A stretch of 64,000 nucleotides of DNA from Stomoxys calcitrans (lineage: Eukaryota > Arthropoda > Insecta > Diptera > Muscidae), in assembly GCF_963082655.1 (NCBI RefSeq), contig NC_081553.1, forward strand, positions 124,206,578 to 124,270,577. The letters are read 5' to 3'. Numbering within the stretch: position 1 is the stretch's first letter; every line of letters begins with the position of its first letter. The position numbers and the translations under genes are program-made. Below the pieces are notes generated by a model. It ran no database searches. It was given only the letters and a program-made list of their open reading frames with translations, and had not been told where the DNA came from. Shown piece by piece: positions 55,488-64,000 of the stretch.

Positions 55488-55560
55488 AAAAGGCAGCCGG
55501 TTATACGCACCGGATTGGACCGATGGAGTCTTTCATGGGCAAGGGCGTGACGGATGTCAG
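55488..55560 (+). mobile_element. L4 leader fragment
   Basis: GGCAGCCGGTTATACGCACC, then GGATTGGACCGATGGAGTC and GGGCAAGGGC match the L4 leader at 25947-26000. Only about 70 bp remain. Confidence 0.65.
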
Positions 55561-55589
55561 GAGAACTAAGACTAGCCAATGTTTCAGGT

Positions 55590-56395
55590 TTCAGCAATAT
55601 CAGGTACTAAATAAAGCTTTTATGGGCTTCAGACCCTTTCTCGGCAGATCGGTCTATATTGCAGCTATATCTAAATATAGTCCGATCTGAAGCATATTTG
55701 GGTCCTATGTAAGGAGACGTAAAACTACTCAATGTTTAAAATTTGAGCGAAATCGGTTAAAACTTAAAGTTTTTTTGTGGGCTTTAGACCCTTTACATGG
55801 AGATCAGTCTATATGGCAGCTATACCTAAATATAGTCCGATTTGATCCATATTCAGGTCAGATATCAGGAGGCTAAAGATAACTCTCAGTTTCAAATTTC
55901 AGCGAAATCGGGTAATAAATAAAGCTTTTATGGGCTTCAGACCCTTTATCGGTAGATCGGTACATATATGGACCATATTTGGGTCGGATGTCGGGAAGCC
56001 TTAAACTACCCACTGTTTCAAATTTCAGCGAAATCGGGTAATAAATAAAGCTTTTATGGGCATTAGACCCTTTATCGGAAAATCGGTCTATATAGCAGCT
56101 ATAAACAAATATGGTCCGATTTGGTCCGTTGAAGAACTTAACCAGCGTACATCAAAAAGACGTATCTGTGTCAAATATCAGGTCAATATCTCAATTGTTG
56201 AAGGCTTTAGAGTGATTACAACAGACGGACGGACAGACGGATAGACGGACAGACACACGGACATCATTAAATCGTCTTAGAATTTTACGACGATCCGAAA
56301 TATATATACTTTGTAGGATCGGAAATTGATATTTTGATGTGTTGCAAACGGAATGACTAAATGAATATACCCTCTATTCTACGGTGGTGGGTTTA
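55590..56395 (-). mobile_element. DINE-like repeat, variant C
   Basis: Minus-strand copy. Its 5' end is at the right: TACCCACCACCGTAGAATAG, then GAGGGTATATTCATTTAGTC, TATAAAGT-type block, and a GTCY repeat at 56222-56262 (plus strand GACGGACGGACAGACGG). Modules share TATGGCAGCTATA and AAATTTCAGCGAAATCGGGT. The 3' end is lost where it meets the L4 fragment. Confidence 0.78.
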
Positions 56396-57182
56396 AAGAA
56401 ATATAAAAGAAATTTTCAAAAAATATTAATTTATCTGTATAATAAATAAAGAATGAAACCGCTATCGAAATTTGGAAAGGATGGTCGTGTTCGTTAGTAA
56501 ATAGGAAATTAAATTTAAAGCAAGCATCTTTATTTTAAAGTTTTGATGCTTTGGCTCGTTGTCATTGCTTAAATCCTACAGGTAAGCGTAAGTAAGTTTG
56601 GGCCAATTTTTTTCTGTCTACAGAATTATAAATTATCCCGGCGATTTTGTACTGGAAAATTACCCAAACAGACCTTAAGTAGATGCCTGTCATAAAGATG
56701 TCAATTTCAATTGACATTGAACCGTATGCCGTTTTTGATGCTCTCTGCATACACACTTTCACTCTGCACTCTGAGCTTGTTATCTTATTTTGCCTGCAAG
56801 GAATTAAGCCATTCATGGATGCCATTCACTTTGTGCGACAAGAAAAAAAAAAACATAATATTGTGTATTTTACAAAAACATATAAAAAGACTTCATTGTT
56901 ATCCTTTCGCATGCAGGGTCGGAGTAGTTATAGCAGGAACATCTGAAGAAACATGACCTGCATTGATGTGATAACGAAACAATGACAAGCAAAACATGCA
57001 ATAAAATAAATATTTTTTTAAGCAAAGTGCAAAAAATTCCACAGGGTTATGCATATGCACATAAATGATAATTACAACTCTCGCTTTGGATGCTGCTTGT
57101 GTTCAGCAGGGGTATAAAAAGAGCCATTCTGTATCGGGTAAGCCTTATTAATGTCCCAGTTGCGTAACATATTCGTGAATTG
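56396..57182. other. AT-rich DNA without recognised genes
   Basis: About 790 bp. Overlapping frames on both strands (about 60-90 codons) show no domain. Nothing supported. Confidence 0.4.
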
Positions 57183-58760
57183 TTATACCCTCCACTTTAG
57201 GATGGGGGTATACTCATTTCGTCATTCTGTTTGTAACTACTCGAAATATTCATCTGAGACCCCATAAAGTATATATTGGGTTGCCCAAAAAGTAATTGCG
57301 GTTTTTTTAAAAGAAAGTAAATGCATTTTTAATAAAACTTAGAATGAACTTTAATCAAATAAATTTTTTTTTAAAGCAAGCTAAAAGTAGCAGCTGATAA
57401 CTGACAGAAGAAAGAATGCAATTACAGAGTCACAAGCTGTGAAAAAATTTGTCAACGCCGACTATATGAAATATCCGAAATTACTTTTTGGGCAACCTAA
57501 TATATTTTTGATCGTCATGACATTTAAGTCGAACTAGCCATGTCCGTCCGTCCGTCTGTCTGTCTGTCGAAAGCACGATAATTTTCAAAGGAGTAAAGCT
57601 AGCCGCTTGAAATTTTGCACAAATACTTCTTATTAGTGTAGGTCGACTTGACTTCTTGAGCCTCTAGAGGGAGCAATTCTTATCCGATTAGAATTAAATT
57701 TTGCAAGACGTGTTTTGTTATGATATCCAACAACCTTGCCAAGTATGGTTTTAATCGGTCCATAACCTGATATAGCTGCCATATAAACCAATCTTGGGTC
57801 TTGACTTCTTGAGCTTCTAGAGGGCGCATTCTTATACGATTGGATTGAAATTTTGCCCGACGTGTTTTGTTATAACATCCAACAACTGTGCCAAATATGG
57901 TTTAAATCGGTCCATAACCTGACATAGCTGCCATTTAAACCGATCTTGGGTCTCGAATTTTTGGGCCTCTAGAGGGCGCAATTCTTATCCGATTGGAATG
58001 AAATTTTGTGTTTTGTAATGATATCCAACAACTGTACCAGATATGGTTTAAATCGGTCCATATCCTGATATAGCTGCCATATAAACCGATCTTGGGTCTT
58101 GACTTCTTGAGCCTCTAGAGGGCGCAATTCTTATCCGAATGGAATGAAATTTTGCACAACGTGTTTTGTTATGATATCTAACAACTTTGCCAAGTATGGT
58201 TCAAATCGGTGCATAACCTGATATAGTTGCCATATAAAGCGATCTTGGGTCTTGACTTCTTCAGCCTCTAGAGGGCGCAATTCTTATCCGAATGGAATGA
58301 AATTTTGCACGACGTGTTTTGTTATGATATCTAACAACTGTGCCAAGTATGGTTCAAATCGGTGCATAACCTGGTATAGTTGCCATATTAACCGATTGTG
58401 GGTCTTGACTTCTTGAGCCTCAAGAGGGCGCAATTCTTATCCGATTGGAATGAAATTTTACACGACGTGTTTCGCTATGTCTTTCAACAACTGAGCTAAA
58501 TAAGGTTTAAATCGGTCAATAACCCGATATAGCTGCCATATAAACCGATCTGGGATCTTGACTTCTTGAGTCACTAGAGGGCGTAATTCTTATCCGATTT
58601 GAATGAAATTTTGCACGGACCATATCTTGATATCGCTCTAATGGCAGAGTAATTCTTTTCTTACATAAGAAGAGATGCCGGAAAAAACTCGACAAATGCG
58701 ATCCATGGTGAAGGGTATATAAGATTCGGCTCGGCCGAACTTAGCACGCTTTTAGTTGTT
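57183..58760 (+). mobile_element. DINE-1-like element (family A) carrying a nested MITE
   Basis: Starts TTATACCCTCCACTTTAGG. A MITE (57276-57500) sits within the AAAGTATATATT block. A GTCY repeat follows at 57541-57568, then modules with GATATAGCTGCC or close variants to 58540, and the end TTCGGCTCGGCCGAAC with TTAGTTGTT. Apart from the MITE, one of the longest copies here. Confidence 0.83.
57276..57500 (+). mobile_element. Mariner-like MITE nested in a DINE-1-like element
   Basis: TTGGGTTGCCCAAAAAGTAA at the left, TTACTTTTTGGGCAACCTAA at the right, TA at both edges. Removing it restores the AAAGTATATATT block of family A, which dates the MITE as the younger insertion. Confidence 0.93.
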
Positions 58761-59228
58761 TGTTTTAACTTGCAACAACTGTGCCAAATATGGTCCAAAT
58801 CGGTTCATAACCTGATAAAGCGCCGTATAAACCGATCTCCCGATTATATTTCTTGAGACTATAGAGGGCGCAATTCTTATCCGATTTATACAAATACTTC
58901 TCCTATGAACTTCAGCATGCTTGCTAAATATGGTTAATCTGATATAACTTTCATATAAACCGCTCTACTGATATTACTTTTTGAGACCCTGTAGGGCTCA
59001 ATACTTATCCGATATGGCTGAAATTTTGCATAATGACTTCTACTATGGTCTTCAACATCCTAACCAAGTATGGTCCGAGTCCTGATCTGGCTCAATTAGC
59101 ATGGCAATTTTTATCCATTTTTCCTTGTTTGCCAATAAAGAGATAATGGGCAAAGAACCAGACAAATGCTATCCATTGTGGAGGGTAAATAAGATTCGGC
59201 CCGGGCAAACTTAGCATGCTTTTACTTG
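58761..59228 (+). mobile_element. DINE-1-like element (family A), 3' part
   Basis: Modules starting TTGCAACAACTGTGCC, then the family A 3' section and the end GGTGGAGGG-like TTGTGGAGGGTAAATAAG, TTCGGCCCGGGCAAAC, TTTACTTG. It directly abuts the previous element's end; the 5' half is absent. Confidence 0.75.
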
Positions 59229-60455
59229 CCTTTACTACAACTATACGCTTAAGGACTAACAGATATGCATGTTCTGGTTTAATAAATTTAACATACATTC
59301 CTGACCGCCTAGGGCTAAAATATCTTTGCGAGCCATGTATGCATATTCGCGTAATGCGTAATACCATAAAGTCATCAATCCATAGGAATGAATGGCTTGC
59401 ACTACTGCACCTACCATATTACGGATAATTCTTTGTGAGTTCAGCTTACTCATACCACATGCAGGGTGACGAATGAATATTTTTTTGCATTCTGTGGTCT
59501 TATGATTTCACAGCAAAGACCCACCATGGGGACAAACCCAATAACCAATGCCGCTCATATGCCGTGGCCGTATTCATTATTCGCATTGTCAGCAACTTGG
59601 AAATGTGAACGCAGTGAACACAAATAGCCGATCACTCATGTGCACTGAAGGTTTTAATATTCGCTTTGAGCCTCACTGGCTATGTATGCATCTTTTTTTG
59701 TACATATGTAAGGAAATATCAGTACGAACATTGACAGTTGGGGTTGGTGCCGGTGCCGATGCAGTTGCAATGTCAACGGGGATACCTAAGGGGTTGCGTT
59801 GCTGATTGCTTTGGTCATACAAGTTATTGAGAGTTAAATAAAGACACAAAAGAAACCCATAAAAAATGAAATTCTCAAAAACGAGCGAAATATCCATTCA
59901 GATGTTCTTGTGCTTAATTGCTTCAAATGAAAGTGAAATTTTTCATTTCTATACGAGAACCTTTATTGAATTTGCTATGCATATAAAAGATAGACTGACG
60001 ATATTGTATCGTTTAAACGATTTTTTACTTTTTTAATAATTTAATATAAGTGCCATCCAACTTGCCGAATGTCTGAAGCAATTCACTTAAAGTTCTGCAT
60101 GAGAACCTCTTATTCATATTCAGGTCATATTGGAAATAAACTGTTGAGGTTATGATGTAACGTTAATACCGAATACTGTGGGATATGCCACATGGCGGCG
60201 CAAAAAAACACACAATGACTTTTAATGACTATTGTAAATGTCATTGGGATTAATAGGAGACGATCGAACATTTCCTTTATTTATGTTGAGGCATACATGG
60301 GGAGGCAGTTAAATAAGTAGAGAAATGACTGGGGAGGCGGCTATGCCCGCCCAGGTTTGTACACTCAGTATAGACTCCTAAGGTGGTATACATATGTATA
60401 TGTGGGTATGTCTGATAGGAGGCCCAGATAAGAGATCCAATAGGGTATACATATT
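59229..60455. other. AT-rich DNA without recognised genes
   Basis: About 1.2 kb. Short frames on both strands without domains. A GGTGCCGGTGCCGATGC stretch near 59745 is low complexity. Confidence 0.4.
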
Positions 60456-60530
60456 AGGGTGCGTCAATATTTTTGTCGACAAAGCGTTTACCAAAATCAA
60501 AACTTTCCGCTTTTAACGACAAAGCGAGAA
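60456..60530 (+). mobile_element. hAT-like MITE 5' end fragment
   Basis: TAGGGTGCGTCAATATTTTTG, then CGACAAAGCG, resembles the left end at 29778. It gives way to variant B sequence at about 60530. Confidence 0.5.
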
Positions 60531-62110
60531 AATGGTCCATATGGCAGCTATACGCAAATCTTGATCAATCTAGGTCAAATTGCAGAAATATGTCTAGGGG
60601 CCTAATTTAACTCACTGTCCCAAATTTCGGCGACATCGGACAAAAAATACGCTTTTTATGGCCCCAAAACCTAAAACCGAGAGATCGGTCTATATGGAAG
60701 CTATATCCAAATCTGTACCGATTTAGACCAAATTGAAGAAGGATTTCGATGGGCCTAACGCAACTCACTGTCCCAAATTTCAGCAAAATCGGCAAATAAA
60801 TGTGGCTTTTATGGGTCTAAGAATCTAAATCGGCGGATCGGTCTATATGGCAGCTATATCCAAATCTGAACCGATCTAGGCCAAATTTAACAAGTAAGAG
60901 CGTGCTAAGTTCGGCCGTGCCGAATCTTACATACCCCTTCACCAAGGTTCGCATACGTCAAACTATATCAAATTATAGTCCGATTTGGGGCTCAAGAAGC
61001 AAAATCGGGAGATCGGTTTATATGGGAGCTGAATCAAGCTATAGATCGATTTAAACCATATTGCACACGCATGTTGAAAGTCATGGGAGAAGCCGTTGTA
61101 CAAAATTTGTGCCAAATCGGATGATAATTGCGCTCTCTAGAGGCTCAAGAAGTCAAGATCCCAGATCAGTTCATATGGCAGCTATATCAGGTTATATACC
61201 GATTTGCGCCATACTTATTACAATTTTTGAAAGACACATCAAAACACCTCATGCTAAATTTTAGCCAAATCGGATAAGAATTGTGCCTTCTAAAAGCTCA
61301 AGAAGTCAAGACCTAAGACCTAAATATGCCTTCTATACCAGGTTATGAACCAATTTGGACCATACTTTGCACAAATATTGGAAGTGATACCAAGACACCA
61401 CGTCCAAAATTATAGCCAAATCGGGAAAGAATCGCGCCTCCTAAAAGCTCAAGAAGTCAAGACCCAAGATCAGTTTATATAGCAGCTATATCTGGTTATG
61501 AACCGATTTGGGTCATATTTCGCACAAATGTTGGAAGTGATATTAAATCACTACGTGGGAAATTTCAGTCAAATCGACAGGCACACGGACGGACGGACAT
61601 GGCTAAATCGACTTAAAATGACATGACGATCAAGAATATATATGCTTTTTGGGGTCTTAGAAGCATATTTCTAGGTATTACAAACCAAATGACCAAATTA
61701 GTATATCCCCATCCTATGGTGGAGGGTATGAAAAATATGTCGAGGGGCCGAACACAACTCACTGTCCTAAATTTCAGCAAAATCGGATAATAAATGCGGC
61801 TTTATGGAGCTCAAGATATCAAACCCGGATATCGGGTCATATGTGAGCTGTATTAAATTATGGGCCGATTGGTAACATATTTGGCACAGTCGTTGAAAGT
61901 CATAGGAAGGCTGTCAGTAAAAAATTTCACCCAAATCAGACAACAATTGCGGCTTCTATGGAACCGATGTGGCTCATTTACAATTCTCACCGGTTTACAT
62001 AAATAAGAATCATCTGTGAATTATATCAAGCGGATATCTTCACTGATTTTAACCCGATCGTGATTTCGACAGACGATAAGGCGGACGAACGGATGGACAT
62101 TAGAACTGGC
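60531..62110 (-). mobile_element. DINE-like repeat, variant B, with nested family A element
   Basis: Variant B modules on the minus strand at 60531-60888 (GGTCTATATGGAAGCTATATCC, ACGCAACTCACTGTCCC) resume at 61732 (ATGTCGAGGGGCCGAACAC, ACTCACTGTCC) after an inverted family A element. They continue to about 62110, where GACGAACGGATGGAC is a degraded GTCY repeat. Confidence 0.75.
60889..61731 (-). mobile_element. DINE-1-like element (family A), inverted, nested in variant B
   Basis: Plus strand starts AACAAGTAAGAGCGTGC with the stem-loop TTCGGCCGTGCCGAA at the left and ends CCTATGGTGGAGGGTATG at the right, so the element reads leftward. About four modules and a short GTCY repeat (ACGGACGGACGGAC) near 61583-61599. 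Both ends are intact. Confidence 0.85.
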
Positions 62111-62526
62111 AAAATATAGACAGTATCGATAGCGCTATCGATATTTCTGAATATCGATAAATATTTTTCCTAACGATATTGTCGGCAAAATTAAATTCTT
62201 TGAAAATTTTAACTATAATAAATGGTTCTACACTGAATGTATCCTTTAGGGTACAAAACGCCTATAGAGGGCGCAGTTTTCATGAGATGAGCTAAATATT
62301 GTACAATGAGTTCTCTTATTACTTCCAACTGACTTTTAAATAAGGACAACAAAATTTTCAGTGGAAATACCTATGGCTAGGGAAGGTTTGGTGGAGTTTG
62401 ACCTGCAAGAGGGTGTGTATAAATAGAAAAATCCATCCATTTGACATCGACTGGTCCAATCCTTAGATCAGTACTGGGTGGACGGGGTCCTTTGAGATTG
62501 AATAAATAAAATGCTACAGTAGGAGG
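62111..62526. other. Short AT-rich stretch, one palindrome
   Basis: About 400 bp without a recognised element, apart from the 20-bp palindrome at 62124-62143. Confidence 0.4.
62124..62143. repeat. 20-bp perfect palindrome TATCGATAGCGCTATCGATA
   Basis: Self-complementary and built from two TATCGATA octamers; a third ATATCGATA follows at 62151-62159. TATCGATA is the binding motif of the fly factor DREF, but no promoter or gene is seen nearby, so a regulatory role is only a possibility. Confidence 0.6.
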
Positions 62527-62812
62527 CAACAGTGACGCAGAGCTTAGCATGTCCGCCTATGACGCTGAATGCATGGGTTCAAATCACAATGTGAACATCA
62601 TAAAATTTTCAGCGGTGGTTATCCTCTTACTTATGCTGGCTACATTCAACCTTGTTTAGACTCCTCTACCAAGAGGTGTTGCTATGCGGCAAGCCGTTCG
62701 TACTAGGCATTAAAAGGAGGCCCATTATCAATGAGCTTCAACTTGATATGAGAGAAATATTTCCTATTGCTTAACGGAATGTTCATGGGAAATTTAGTAA
62801 TAGGAACAGTTA
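62527..62812 (+). mobile_element. tRNA-derived SINE
   Basis: Degraded A box (GTGACGCAGAGCTTAGC) and B box (GGTTCAAATCA, about 62577), then TTTTCAGCGGTGGTTATCC, AAGCCGTTCGTACTAGGC, AAAAGGAGGCCC and the tail GAATGTTCATGGGAAATTT. Near full length. Confidence 0.82.
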
Positions 62813-63480
62813 AATTGAGGGTGCACTACAAGGGAGAAAGTGGCATAAGGTACGACACTGGCCGGCATTTTATCGCCACTCCTATCGGTGACCACCATAA
62901 ATGAACTATTAAGGATGCTGACTGAGGAGGGATTTGAACCCGTCTGCTACTCAGACGATGTTAGAATACCTCTAAGTAGTTAGAATACGAATTAGCTATG
63001 CAGAAGGGCAGGAGGGCTTTGCGATCAAGGAATGAGTGAGGTGCGGTATCATTAACGCGAGAACGGCGAGTGTAAACATTTTTAAGGACAGTAAACTGAC
63101 CATCCAGGTCGGTAAAGTCATGAACAGTCTTGGAGTGTAAGAAGGAGATTAACGTCTACTCTGAGTACAGCACGATCCGCATCGTTTGGCTGTCGGGCCA
63201 TTGTGGAGTAACTGGAAGTGAGAAAGCAGACGATTAAACAGTGAAAGCCAGAGGACCGTCATCAATAAACTCGGTTAACATGAAGCCATTCAAGTCGACG
63301 CAGTCCGAGTTAAGGGCGTGAGCCACGAACGCGCTTGTACTACTATGGAGTAACAGAACGGTCGGTAGGAAGACGAAAATCGGTTGAGAAGGTTCGGATC
63401 GTTACAAGGCGTGGCTGTAGCTGAATGGAAGTAAGGAGGAGGTCGGTATAGCTGTTGGTATCATAACGGAACACAAAGGT
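62813..63480 (+). pseudogene. Non-LTR fragment L3c
   Basis: Plus-strand pieces of L3: ILSPLLSVTTINELLRMLTEEGFEPVCYSDDV (YADD changed to YSDD), then SVNIFKDSKLTIQV, IRIVWLSGHCGVTGSEKADD and NSVNMKPFKSTQSEL, and GSKEEVGIAVGIITEHKG. RT and RNase H parts are brought close together by an internal deletion. Many stops. Confidence 0.8.
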
Positions 63481-63489
63481 TTACTTACT

Positions 63490-64000
63490 TACTTACTGTC
63501 CGTCCGTCTGTCTGTTGATGCTGTTGTTGATGGTGAGCTGAAATTGGGCACAAATTCTTTTTTTTTGCCCATAAGCAGGTTAAGTTCGAAGACGGGCTAT
63601 ATCAGACTATATCTTTATATAGCCCCCATATAGACCGAACTGCCCATTTAGGGTCTTAGACCCATAAAAGCCACATTTATTATCCGATTTTGCTGAAATT
63701 TAGGACACTCACTGTGTGTTAAGCCTTGCAAATTTTTTCTTCAATTTTGCCCAGTTTGGTCCACATTTGGATATAGCTGCCATATAGACAGATCCGCCGA
63801 TTTAGGGTCTTAGGCTCATAAAAGACACATTTATTATCCTATTTTGCTGAAATTTGGGACAGTGAGTTGTGTAAGGCCCTTCGACATCTTTCTTTAACTT
63901 TGCCCAGATCGGTGTAGATTTGGATATAGCTGCCATATAGACCGATCCGCCAATTGTGGGTCTTAGACCCATAAAAGCCACATTTATTTTCCTATTTTGC
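63490..64000 (+). mobile_element. DINE-like repeat, variant B, running off the window
   Basis: Begins with a short GTCY repeat (GTCCGTCCGTCTGTCTG), then modules of the variant B type (TATAGCTGCCATATAGAC, CATAAAAGACACATTTATT, GGGACAGTGAGTTGTG). The 5' subterminal repeat is missing. Continues to the right. Confidence 0.78.

Overview
The window looks like nuclear DNA of a higher fly, most likely a calyptrate such as Musca, Stomoxys or a relative. It is AT-rich, has no operon-like layout, and is dominated by dispersed repeats of the fly DINE-1/Helentron type, mariner-like MITEs, tRNA-derived SINEs, non-LTR retrotransposons and one LTR retrotransposon. The taxonomic placement is inferred from repeat style. 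I found no host protein-coding gene, rRNA or functional tRNA gene. Nearly everything recognisable is transposon, and the rest is AT-rich DNA in which I see nothing.

Layout. 1-600: 12-bp minisatellite. 0.7-3.1 kb: two DINE-1-like repeats head to head, one split by a reverse-transcriptase (RT) fragment (family L1). 3.2-7.2 kb: decayed RNase H-bearing non-LTR element (L2), split by a DINE-1-like insertion and a SINE piece, with a 111-bp coding unit repeated five times. 8.8-9.0 kb: mariner-like MITE. 9.2-11.4 kb: second RNase H-bearing element on the minus strand (L3). 11.5-19.65 kb: complete Ty3/gypsy-type LTR retrotransposon on the minus strand, with LTRs that read as identical, intact gag and pol and a plausible -1 frameshift site; this is the only element here that looks recently active. 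19.7-23.6 kb: DINE-1-like pieces and a Tc1-like remnant. 25.5-29.6 kb: SINE and a jockey-like element (L4). 29.8-30.2 kb: hAT-like MITE with an 8-bp target duplication. 30.2-31.7 kb: DINE-like variant B. 33.1-35.7 kb: second L3 copy with a 219-bp unit repeated four times. 35.8-37.2 kb: second L1 copy with a nested SINE and a perfect 30-bp-arm hairpin. 38.3-41.4 and 49.9-53.5 kb: two copies of one composite repeat (family D joined to a DINE-1-like element at the same junction). 44.3-45.1 kb: deleted mariner-like transposase. 45.3-47.9 kb: second L2 copy. 55.5-64 kb: more DINE-like copies, some nested, another SINE and an L3 fragment.

How it fits together. The main dispersed repeat (family A) has 11-bp subterminal inverted repeats, a GTCY-type simple repeat, tandem modules of about 153 bp each holding an imperfect palindrome, and a GC-rich 3' stem-loop. 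That architecture matches non-autonomous Helentron-derived elements (HINE/DINE-1). Variant B has the same 153-bp period, so A and B look like diverged forms of one module. The nesting gives a relative order of insertion: L2 before A, A before MITE, B before A, L1 before SINE. The most unusual patterns are tandem duplications inside the 3' coding regions of unrelated non-LTR families, and the composite D+A unit present twice with the same joint.
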